From Epibacterium sp. Ofav1-8 (lineage in GTDB: Bacteria > Pseudomonadota > Alphaproteobacteria > Rhodobacterales > Rhodobacteraceae): a stretch of 64,000 nt of DNA. Below the pieces are notes generated by a model. The model was given only the letters and a program-made list of their open reading frames with translations. It was not told the origin of the DNA and did no database searches. The stretch lies in NCBI RefSeq assembly GCF_022348185.1, contig NZ_JAKRFD010000012.1:62001-126000 (forward strand), given 5' to 3'. The position numbers were made by a program, and so were the translations under genes. The first letter of the stretch is position 1, and each line of letters opens with the position of its first letter. This document shows positions 8,305-15,407 of the stretch, one piece after another.

Positions 8305-8325
8305 CGGGTCAGTAATGCTGACCCG
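8305..8325. repeat. Perfect palindrome between divergent genes
   Basis: CGGGTCAG, a 5-nt loop, then CTGACCCG. It lies between the divergent effector-like gene and the GNAT gene and has no T-tract, so an operator or an RNA hairpin in a leader is as likely as a terminator. Confidence 0.5.
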
Positions 8326-8482
8326 TTCGCCCGCGTCGCGATCGCCGGTCCGCCTGGGTCTTGCGGGCAGCGCTGAAATCTGTGGCGCAATCGCCGCACT
8401 CCTGGGGCTCGCGGGACCGTGATCCCGCGGCGCAGGCAAACTGCGCTACCGCGGTGACTTCAGCCGCCACAGGAGCCCCCGG

Positions 8483-8977
8483 ATGCCCGACCGTTCAGAG
8501 CAGATCGCGTTCCACCGCCTTTCCGACATCGCGCCGGAGGAGATCACCGCGCATATGTCCGACCCGCGTCTGCGGGACCATATGCCCCTGCTCGACGGGG
8601 TGCGCTGGGATGCCGCCACCACCGAGAAATTCGTCGCCGGCAAAGAGCGCTGTTGGGCGCAGGACGGGCTGGGGCATTGGGCCTTTGTGGTCGGAGGGCG
8701 CTATGTGGGCTGGGGTGGCTTCGAGAAAGAAGGCGACGACTGGGATTTTGGCCTCGTGCTGCGCCCGGATGCGTTTGGCCTCGGCCGGCGCATCGCCGAC
8801 AAGGCACTGCAGTTTGCCCGGAAAGACCCGCGCATTCCCTATGTGACCTTCCTGCTGCCCCCCAGCCGCCGCCACCTCGGCGCGCTGCGGCGCCTGGGCG
8901 CGCAGGAGATCGGGATGGTGCCGTATCAGGGGGCGGAGTTTCGCAAATTCAGGCTGCTGACCGGCGCGGATGCCTGA
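8483..8977 (+). CDS. GNAT family N-acetyltransferase
   Basis: This 164-residue protein has the layout of a GNAT acetyl-CoA transferase: beta strands around GHWAFVVGGRYVGWGGF, then the acetyl-CoA pyrophosphate loop region LRPDAFGLGRRIADKAL (G-x-G-R variant), and the late FLLPPSRRHLGALRRLGA segment typical of RimJ/L-like members. AGGAG lies 7 nt before the ATG. Substrate unknown. It is divergent from the effector-like gene; acetyltransferases can act as toxins or as modifiers, but nothing here supports a toxin role. Confidence 0.85.
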   Translation: MPDRSEQIAFHRLSDIAPEEITAHMSDPRLRDHMPLLDGVRWDAATTEKFVAGKERCWAQDGLGHWAFVVGGRYVGWGGFEKEGDDWDFGLVLRPDAFGLGRRIADKALQFARKDPRIPYVTFLLPPSRRHLGALRRLGAQEIGMVPYQGAEFRKFRLLTGADA

Positions 8978-9055
8978 CCGGCGCGGAAGCCTGAGCGGCC
9001 CCCTGACACGCGGCCTCCTGACACCCCAGCTATGATGACCTGAGACGCGCCCATG

Positions 9056-9088
9056 AAAAAGCCGCAGCCCCGGTGGGGAGCTGCGGCT
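9056..9088 (-). terminator. Terminator of pyc
   Basis: On the minus strand AGCCGCAGC pairs with GCTGCGGCT, followed by a T-run, 23 bp downstream of the pyc stop codon. Confidence 0.85.
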
Positions 9089-9110
9089 CAATCCTGGCAT
9101 GTGGCGTGGA

Positions 9111-12100
9111 TCACTCCAGCTCGACCAGCAGGTCCTTGGCGTCGATCTGACCGCCGGGCTGGACGTGCACGGCCTTCACCACCGCGTCGCGCTCGGCATG
9201 CAGGCCGGTTTCCATCTTCATCGCCTCGATGGTCAGCAACAGGTCGCCCTCGTGCACCTGCTGGCCCACCTGCACCCCGATCGAGGCCACGACACCGGGC
9301 ATCGGCGCGCCGACGTGGTTGGCATTGCCGACCTCGGCCTTGGGGCGCTGCGCGGTGGAGGATTTCACCAGACGGTTGGGCACCCGGATGACACGTGGCT
9401 GGCCGTTCAGTTCAAAGAACACCTTCACCTCGCCCTGTTCATCGGTCTCGCCGATGGCTTGCAGGCGGATTTCCAGCGTCTTGCCCGGATCGATCTCGGC
9501 GGTGATCTCGTCACCCGGCTCCATGCCGTAGAAGAACGTCCGTGTCGGCAGCGCGCGCACCGGACCGTACTGGCGGTGGCGCCCCATGTAATCCAGGAAC
9601 ACCTTGGGATACATCAGATAGCCGTTCAGATCCTCGTCATCGACCTTGAAGCCTTCGAGCTCCTTGGACAGCTCCGCGCGGGTGTGCTCAATGTCGACAG
9701 GCTCCAGATGCGCGCCGGGGCGTTCCAGATTGGGCGCCTCGCCCTTCAGCACCTTCTTGACGATGCCCTCGGGGAACCCGCCCGGAGGCTGGCCGAGGTT
9801 GCCGCGCATCATGTCCACCACCGAGTCGGGGAAGGAGACGTCGGTTTTGGGGTCTTCGACCTGCGCGCGGGTCAGGCCCTGAGAGACCATCATCAGCGCC
9901 ATGTCGCCCACCACCTTGGAGGAGGGGGTCACTTTGACGATGTCACCGAACATCTGGTTCACATCGGCATAGGTCTGGGCGACCTCGTGCCAGCGCTCCT
10001 CCAGGCCGAGGCTGCGCGCCTGTGCCTTGAGGTTGGTGAACTGGCCGCCGGGCATCTCGTGCAGATAGACCTCGGAAGAGGGCGCCTGCATGCCGGATTC
10101 AAAGGCCGCGTAATGGGCGCGCACATCGTCCCAATAGTCCGAGATCTCGCGCACCGCGCCGATGTCGAGACCGGTGTCGCGGTCGGTATGGCGCAGGGCC
10201 TCGACCACGGTGCCCAGCGTCGCCTGCGAGGTATTGCCGGAGAAGGCATCCATGGCGCAGTCAACCGCATCGACGCCGGCCTCGGCGGCGGCAAGGATGG
10301 TGGCCACGGCGACACCGGCGGTGTCATGGGTGTGGAAGTGGATCGGCAGGCCGACCTCTTCCTTCAGCGCCTTGATCAGCTGACGCGCGGCGACCGGCTT
10401 CAGCAGGCCGGCCATGTCCTTGAGGCCCAGCACATGCGCGCCCGCGGCCTCCAGTTCCTTGGCCATGCCGACGTAGTATTTCACGTCATACTTGGCCCGC
10501 GCCGGATCGTTGATGTCGCCGGTATAGCAGATGGTGCCTTCGCAGATCTTGCCGCTCTCAACCACCGCATCCATGGCGACGCGCATGTTCTCGACCCAGT
10601 TGAGGCTGTCAAACACGCGGAAGACGTCGATGCCCTTGGCGGCTTCCTTGACGAAGAACTGCACCACATTGTCGGGATAGTTGGTGTACCCCACCCCGTT
10701 GGAGCCGCGCAGCAGCATCTGCGTCATCAGGTTCGGCATCGCGTTGCGCAGGTCGCGCAGGCGCTGCCACGGGCATTCCTGCAAGAAGCGATAGGCCACA
10801 TCGAACGTCGCCCCGCCCCAGCACTCGACCGAGAACAGCTGGCTGAGGTTCTGCGCATAGGCCGGCGCCACCTTGATCATGTCATGGCTGCGCATGCGGG
10901 TGGCCAGCAGGGACTGGTGCCCATCGCGCATGGTGGTGTCGGTGAGCAGCAGCTGCCGCTGCGCCTTCATCCAGTCCGCGACCGCCTTGGCACCTTTTTG
11001 TTCCAACAGGTTACGGGTGCCATAGGGCAGGTTGCCCTTGTCGACCTTGGGCGCGCGTGGCTCCTTCAGGTCGGGATGCGGCGCGGCGCGGCCCTCGGTT
11101 TCCGGGTGACCGTTGACGGAGATATCCGCGATATAGGTCAGCACCTTGGTGCCCCGGTCGCGGCGCTTGGCGAACTGGAACAGCTCCGGCGTCTCGTCGA
11201 TGAACTTGGTGGTGTATTCATTCGACAGGAAGGTCGGATGCTTCAGCAGGTTCTCGACAAAGGCGATGTTGGTGCTGACACCGCGCACGCGGAATTCGCG
11301 CAGCGCGCGGTCCATACGGGCGATGGCCTTTTCCGGTGTCGGCGCCTTGGCCGTCACCTTGGTCAGCAGGCTGTCGTAATAGCGCGTGATCACCCCGCCC
11401 GCATAGGCAGTGCCGCCATCCAGACGGATGCCCATGCCGGTGGCCGAGCGATAAGCCGTGATGCGGCCATAGTCGGGGATGAAGTTGTTGAGCGGATCCT
11501 CGGTGGTCACCCGGGTTTGCAGCGCGTGGCCGTTGAGGGTGATATCGCCCTGGCTGGCCTTGCCGGTGGCCTCTGCCAGCGTCTTGCCCTCGGCGATCAG
11601 GATCTGCGCCTGCACGATGTCGATGCCGGTGACTTCTTCGGTGACGGTGTGTTCCACCTGCACCCGCGGGTTCACCTCGATGAAGTAGAAGTTGCCGGTC
11701 TCCATATCCATCAGGAATTCGACGGTGCCCGCACATTCATAGTTCACATGTTGGCAGATCTTGCGGCCCAGATCGCAGATCTCTTCCCGTTGCGCATCCG
11801 TCAGATAGGGCGCGGGCGCGCGTTCCACGACCTTTTGGTTGCGGCGCTGCACGGAGCAGTCGCGCTCAAACAGGTGGTAGATCTCGCCGTGTTTGTCGCC
11901 AAGGATCTGCACCTCCACGTGGCGAGCGCGGGTGATCATCTTTTCGAGATACCCTTCGCCATTGCCGAATGCGGCTTCGGCCTCGCGGCGACCTTCCAGA
12001 ACCTTTTCTTCCAGCTCGTCGTCCGAGTGGATCGGGCGCATGCCGCGTCCGCCGCCGCCCCAGCTCGCCTTGAGCATCAGGGGATAGCCGACCTCTGCCG

Positions 12101-12551
12101 CTTCCTTGCGGATCGCGTCCATGTCATCGCCGAGCACCTCGGTGGCGGGAATGACCGGCACGCCGGCCTCGATCGCCACGCGGCGGGCGCTGGCCTTGTC
12201 GCCCAGGGCGCGCATGGTCTCGGCCTTGGGGCCGATAAAAGTGATGCCGTTGCGCGCGCAGGCATCCACAAAATCGGGGTTTTCCGACAGCAGGCCATAG
12301 CCCGGGTGGATCGCATCGGCGCCGCATTCCTTGGCAACGCGAATGATCTCGTCGATCGACAGGTAGGCGGCAACCGGGCCGAGGCCCTCGCCGATGCGAT
12401 AGGCTTCGTCCGCCTTAAAGCGGTGCAGGCCCAGTTTGTCCTCCTCCGCATAGACGGCCACGGTGCGTTTGCCCATCTCGTTGGCGGCGCGCATCACACG
12501 GATGGCGATTTCGCCTCGGTTGGCAATCAGGATCTTGTTGAACTCAGTCAT
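9111..12551 (-). CDS. pyc: Pyruvate carboxylase
   Basis: This 1146-residue single-chain biotin enzyme converts pyruvate, bicarbonate and ATP to oxaloacetate, the main anaplerotic step in roseobacters. Domains in order: N-terminal biotin carboxylase (MTEFNKILIANRGEIAIRV, with the ATP-grasp glycine loop SWGGGGRGM), carboxyltransferase with the metal site beginning TDTTMRDGHQS, the tetramerisation region, and a C-terminal biotinyl domain with EAMKME whose Lys1112 carries biotin. The start at 12551 follows a strong GGGGGAGAG site; the frame is open 20 codons further upstream but lacks homology-like sequence. It is monocistronic, with its own terminator. Confidence 0.97.
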   Translation of the reverse strand: MTEFNKILIANRGEIAIRVMRAANEMGKRTVAVYAEEDKLGLHRFKADEAYRIGEGLGPVAAYLSIDEIIRVAKECGADAIHPGYGLLSENPDFVDACARNGITFIGPKAETMRALGDKASARRVAIEAGVPVIPATEVLGDDMDAIRKEAAEVGYPLMLKASWGGGGRGMRPIHSDDELEEKVLEGRREAEAAFGNGEGYLEKMITRARHVEVQILGDKHGEIYHLFERDCSVQRRNQKVVERAPAPYLTDAQREEICDLGRKICQHVNYECAGTVEFLMDMETGNFYFIEVNPRVQVEHTVTEEVTGIDIVQAQILIAEGKTLAEATGKASQGDITLNGHALQTRVTTEDPLNNFIPDYGRITAYRSATGMGIRLDGGTAYAGGVITRYYDSLLTKVTAKAPTPEKAIARMDRALREFRVRGVSTNIAFVENLLKHPTFLSNEYTTKFIDETPELFQFAKRRDRGTKVLTYIADISVNGHPETEGRAAPHPDLKEPRAPKVDKGNLPYGTRNLLEQKGAKAVADWMKAQRQLLLTDTTMRDGHQSLLATRMRSHDMIKVAPAYAQNLSQLFSVECWGGATFDVAYRFLQECPWQRLRDLRNAMPNLMTQMLLRGSNGVGYTNYPDNVVQFFVKEAAKGIDVFRVFDSLNWVENMRVAMDAVVESGKICEGTICYTGDINDPARAKYDVKYYVGMAKELEAAGAHVLGLKDMAGLLKPVAARQLIKALKEEVGLPIHFHTHDTAGVAVATILAAAEAGVDAVDCAMDAFSGNTSQATLGTVVEALRHTDRDTGLDIGAVREISDYWDDVRAHYAAFESGMQAPSSEVYLHEMPGGQFTNLKAQARSLGLEERWHEVAQTYADVNQMFGDIVKVTPSSKVVGDMALMMVSQGLTRAQVEDPKTDVSFPDSVVDMMRGNLGQPPGGFPEGIVKKVLKGEAPNLERPGAHLEPVDIEHTRAELSKELEGFKVDDEDLNGYLMYPKVFLDYMGRHRQYGPVRALPTRTFFYGMEPGDEITAEIDPGKTLEIRLQAIGETDEQGEVKVFFELNGQPRVIRVPNRLVKSSTAQRPKAEVGNANHVGAPMPGVVASIGVQVGQQVHEGDLLLTIEAMKMETGLHAERDAVVKAVHVQPGGQIDAKDLLVELE

Positions 12552-12976
12552 CTCTCCCCCGGGGTCTTGATGGATGGCGAAGTGGTAACGGCTGTATGAC
12601 ACGCAGAACATCCCGGCTTGTGGGTATCTGCGGCATGATCGCGTTCACTTGCGCCCCTTTTTCTTGAATTTCGGCGGATGGGAGTGCCGAAACGCGAAGG
12701 TTGCGCCGGAAATTCCGGCGTTCTGCCGCCACGGAAGGCCGTTTGGGAAGGCGGGCTGGCGTTGTTTTACCGATCCCGGGGCGCGGGTGCACGCACTTTT
12801 TTGCAGTGCAGCATTTCGCCCCTGTGCTTTGGAGGCGTTAACCACTCTTAAGGATAGTGCTTCTATTCGAGAGGATTTCGGATAAATTTTAATCAACAGC
12901 ACCGGATCTGCAAAACGCGATCCCCAAAGACCACCGCAAACCAAGGTCACAGCCACACGCACCAAGGAACACCGAG
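12552..12976. other. Divergent intergenic region between pyc and the first BLUF gene
   Basis: About 425 bp with no supported gene. The right half, from about 12835, is A/T-richer and presumably contains the promoter of the BLUF gene. The sequence TTAACCACTCTTAA at about 12838 resembles a CtrA site but has a 6-nt spacer instead of 7. Nothing else was recognised. Confidence 0.4.
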
Positions 12977-13411
12977 ATGCACCGCTTTGTCTATGTCAGC
13001 ACCGCCAGCCAGGATCTCACCGCGCATCAGATCGCGGATATCGCAGGCACCTGTCATCGCAACAACCGCAAGGCCGGGCTGACCGGCATGTTGCTGGCGC
13101 ATCAGGGGCGGTTCCTGCACATTCTCGAAGGCGACGAAGCTGCCATCCGCCGCCGCGCCCAGAAAATCCAGGATGATCCGCGCCACCGCGATTTCGAGGT
13201 GCTGCAAGCCCGCGAAATTCAGATGCGCGCCTTTACCGACTGGGTCTTTGTGCATGAAACACCCGAGGCGCTGCCGCTTCTGGGCGGCGAGAATATCGCG
13301 CCGCTGCGTGCTTTGCTGCCGATCAACAGCGCCCTGCGCGGTCGCGATCTGACGGTGCGCCATCTGGTGCGCGACTTCCTGGCCAGCTTCAGACAATTGC
13401 TGGCGGCCTAA
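12977..13411 (+). CDS. BLUF domain protein with a replaced flavin-contact glutamine
   Basis: This 144-residue protein consists of one BLUF (blue light using FAD) domain plus a short helical tail. The BLUF landmarks are present: Tyr6 in FVYVSTA, Asn30 in NNRKAGLTG, the FLHILEG strand and Trp89. However, the glutamine that contacts the flavin in the F-x-Q-x-L-E-G motif is His48 here. That glutamine is essential for the normal photocycle, so this protein may be light-insensitive or altered. Start supported by AAGGA 8 nt upstream. It lies 100 bp from a convergent FMN-dependent dehydrogenase gene, beyond which a second BLUF gene sits. Confidence 0.9.
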   Translation: MHRFVYVSTASQDLTAHQIADIAGTCHRNNRKAGLTGMLLAHQGRFLHILEGDEAAIRRRAQKIQDDPRHRDFEVLQAREIQMRAFTDWVFVHETPEALPLLGGENIAPLRALLPINSALRGRDLTVRHLVRDFLASFRQLLAA

Positions 13412-13517
13412 GGCCGGGCGCGTCAGCGCGACACCGATAACAACCAGTCTGACCCGGGGGGGATAGGCGGGGGAGGCGCGGTCCTTGGGCGAGGATCGCG
13501 CCTAAACTTTTGGGGGC

Positions 13518-14690
13518 TCAGTCCAGATGCAGGCGCCTGAGGTCGCGCAGCTCTGCCAGCGTGCCGATGCCCAGCTGTCCCATATTGGCGCTCAGATCCT
13601 TGCTCAGGATGTCATGCAGATGCGCCGGTCCTGCCGCACCCAATGCTGCAAGCGCATAGTGCCACGCCCGCCCCAGCATCACAAAATCCGCCCCCAGCGC
13701 CATGGCGCGCAGGATATCCAGCCCACCCTCAATGCCGCTATCCAGGATCAGCGGCAGGCGGGTGGCGGCGCACATCTCTTCCAGCACCTCGATCGGGGCA
13801 GGGGCCGCATCAAACTGACGGCCCGCGTGGTTGGAGATCCAGATCGCATCAACCCCTGCCGCCTCCAGCCGGGGCGCGTCGCGCGCATCCAGCACGCCCT
13901 TGACCACCAGCGGCCCCTCCCAATGATCGCGCAGCCACTGCAGGTAATCCCAATCCGGCGCAGTGCGCAGCAAATAGCCAATGTGCGCGGTCGACGACAG
14001 CGCCGAGGCCGCGCCCTCGATGTATTTGTCCAGCGTGCGCATATGCGGCATGCCGCCATCGCCCCGATGCTGCCGCGCCATCCCCAGCGCCCATGTGGGG
14101 CGCATCGCCACCTGTGCCAGCAGGCGCGGGGTCAGCCGGGGTGGCTGTGTCAGCCCCGACCGCACCTGCCGTTCCCGGCGCGAGGCCACCGGCACATCAA
14201 CCGTCAGCACCAAGACCTTGAACCCGGCCGCACGGGCGCGTGCCAGCATATCCTTGCGGATGCCTTCATCCTTGGGCGGATACATCTGAAACCAGCCCTG
14301 TTCCCCCAGATGCGGGGCCAGATCCTCGGGGCTTTGGCTCGCCACTGTCGAGAGCCCATAGGGGATCTGGGTTGCCGCCGCATGACGGGCCAGATGACCT
14401 TCGGCGTCGGGCCAGATCAGCCCCGACATCCCCACCGGCGCAATACCAAAGGGGCGCGGCAATCTGGTGCCAAACAGCGTGGTGCTCAGGTCCACCTCCT
14501 GCGGCCCACCCAGGATCGCAGGCATCAGCCCGATCCGGTCAAGGCAGCGGCGATTGCGTGCCTGCGTGGCTTCTCGCCCGGTGGCGCTGTCGAGATACTC
14601 CCAGACAAAGCGGGGCAGGCGTGCGCGGGCCTTGGCGCGCAGATCATCAAGGCCGGGGAAACGTTGATCCAAACTCATGCCCGCCATCAT
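13518..14690 (-). CDS. FMN-dependent alpha-hydroxy-acid dehydrogenase (L-lactate dehydrogenase-like)
   Basis: This 390-residue TIM-barrel flavoprotein belongs to the family of L-lactate dehydrogenase (LldD), glycolate oxidase and mandelate dehydrogenase. FMN and substrate motifs are visible: FGIAPVGMSGLIWP early, WFQMYPPKD, LTVDVPVASRRERQ in the middle, and ISNHAGRQFD with the catalytic histidine (usually NHGGRQ), followed by DSGIEGGLDILRA and LGRAW. It oxidises a 2-hydroxy acid to a 2-oxo acid; L-lactate is the likeliest substrate but this is not certain. The start may instead be the ATG at 14678 (MSLDQRF), as neither start has a strong ribosome site. It follows the second BLUF gene by about 55 bp on the same strand and may be co-transcribed with it. 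Confidence 0.92.
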   Translation of the reverse strand: MMAGMSLDQRFPGLDDLRAKARARLPRFVWEYLDSATGREATQARNRRCLDRIGLMPAILGGPQEVDLSTTLFGTRLPRPFGIAPVGMSGLIWPDAEGHLARHAAATQIPYGLSTVASQSPEDLAPHLGEQGWFQMYPPKDEGIRKDMLARARAAGFKVLVLTVDVPVASRRERQVRSGLTQPPRLTPRLLAQVAMRPTWALGMARQHRGDGGMPHMRTLDKYIEGAASALSSTAHIGYLLRTAPDWDYLQWLRDHWEGPLVVKGVLDARDAPRLEAAGVDAIWISNHAGRQFDAAPAPIEVLEEMCAATRLPLILDSGIEGGLDILRAMALGADFVMLGRAWHYALAALGAAGPAHLHDILSKDLSANMGQLGIGTLAELRDLRRLHLD

Positions 14691-14747
14691 TGGCGTTTCG
14701 GCGGCCCTGTCCAGCCCCCTCCCGCACCGGCGCGGAGCGGGCTGGCG

Positions 14748-15155
14748 TCAGGCGGCCAGTTGCGGCGTGAACCGCGGCAGCAGATCGCGCAACCCGCGCC
14801 GCTGTGGCTGGGGCCGCAGCGCATAGAGGGAGCCGAGCGCCTGCCGGGCATCCTCCGGCAGCTGATCCGGCAGCAGCAGGGCCATGGGCGTCTCCGGATA
14901 ACAGCGCAGGCCCGCGGTTGTATCACTGATCACGGTGATGTCGTGATGACGGGCATCCGTCCGGATCGCGGCAAAGCGGGCGGCGACGGCCGCCTCCGGA
15001 CCTTCGAGGATTTGCAGGAACGCACCATCGGAAAACACCAGCGCGCCGGTCAGCCCGCAGGCGGCATTCTTGCGCCGCGATTTCTCGACGATGGCGGCGG
15101 TCTTTGCCTCCGTCATCGAGGTCAGGGCGTGGCTCAGGTACATCAATCGGCGCAT
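14748..15155 (-). CDS. BLUF domain photoreceptor protein
   Basis: This 135-residue protein is a single BLUF domain with all three flavin-network residues: Tyr6 in LMYLSHA, Asn30 in KNAACGLTG and Gln48 in FLQILEG. It lacks the tryptophan found near residue 89-90 in many BLUF proteins. Such short BLUF proteins carry no output domain and signal through partner proteins. Its neighbour on the same strand is the 2-hydroxy-acid dehydrogenase, and the related BLUF gene with His48 lies on the other side of that enzyme, suggesting one light-sensing locus or a duplication that diverged. Confidence 0.93.
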   Translation of the reverse strand: MRRLMYLSHALTSMTEAKTAAIVEKSRRKNAACGLTGALVFSDGAFLQILEGPEAAVAARFAAIRTDARHHDITVISDTTAGLRCYPETPMALLLPDQLPEDARQALGSLYALRPQPQRRGLRDLLPRFTPQLAA

Positions 15156-15352
15156 GGTGGCTCTACTCTCTCCGCATCCGGCGCGGTGTCCCGAGTTCTA
15201 CAGACCGCGCTGCGCAGATGCGAGGTCCCATCGGCGCAGCACCGCCCGCATTCGACCAGCGCCCCTATCCCTTTGGCGCGCGCAGCCGCCACTTTATTCC
15301 CGTGGGCGTCGCTGCTATGCGGATTGCCAGGGCAAACGGAAGGCACCGGTGT

Positions 15353-15367
15353 GAACGGAGCGTGAAC
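15353..15367 (+). promoter_or_regulatory. SOS box (LexA operator) upstream of uvrD/pcrA
   Basis: The direct repeat GAAC-N7-GAAC (GAACGGAGCGTGAAC) equals GTTC-N7-GTTC on the other strand, the LexA operator of Rhodobacterales and other alphaproteobacteria. It ends 40 bp before the helicase ATG, a plausible place for repression, and uvrD-type helicases are common SOS members. A matching site occurs upstream of mraZ. Confidence 0.7.
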
Positions 15368-15407
15368 ACCTCTTTCCGATGTCGCCGAAACACGCTAGGA
15401 TCGCCGC

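Noticed and set aside
9099-12599. A plus-strand open frame of 1166 codons opposite pyc
   Set aside because: The minus-strand frame is an unmistakable pyruvate carboxylase; the plus-strand frame is an antisense effect of GC-rich codon usage with His/Gly/Gln-rich nonsense composition.
12838-12851. CtrA-like site TTAA-N6-TTAA upstream of the first BLUF gene
   Set aside because: The CtrA consensus needs a 7-nt spacer; with 6 nt it is not a valid match.
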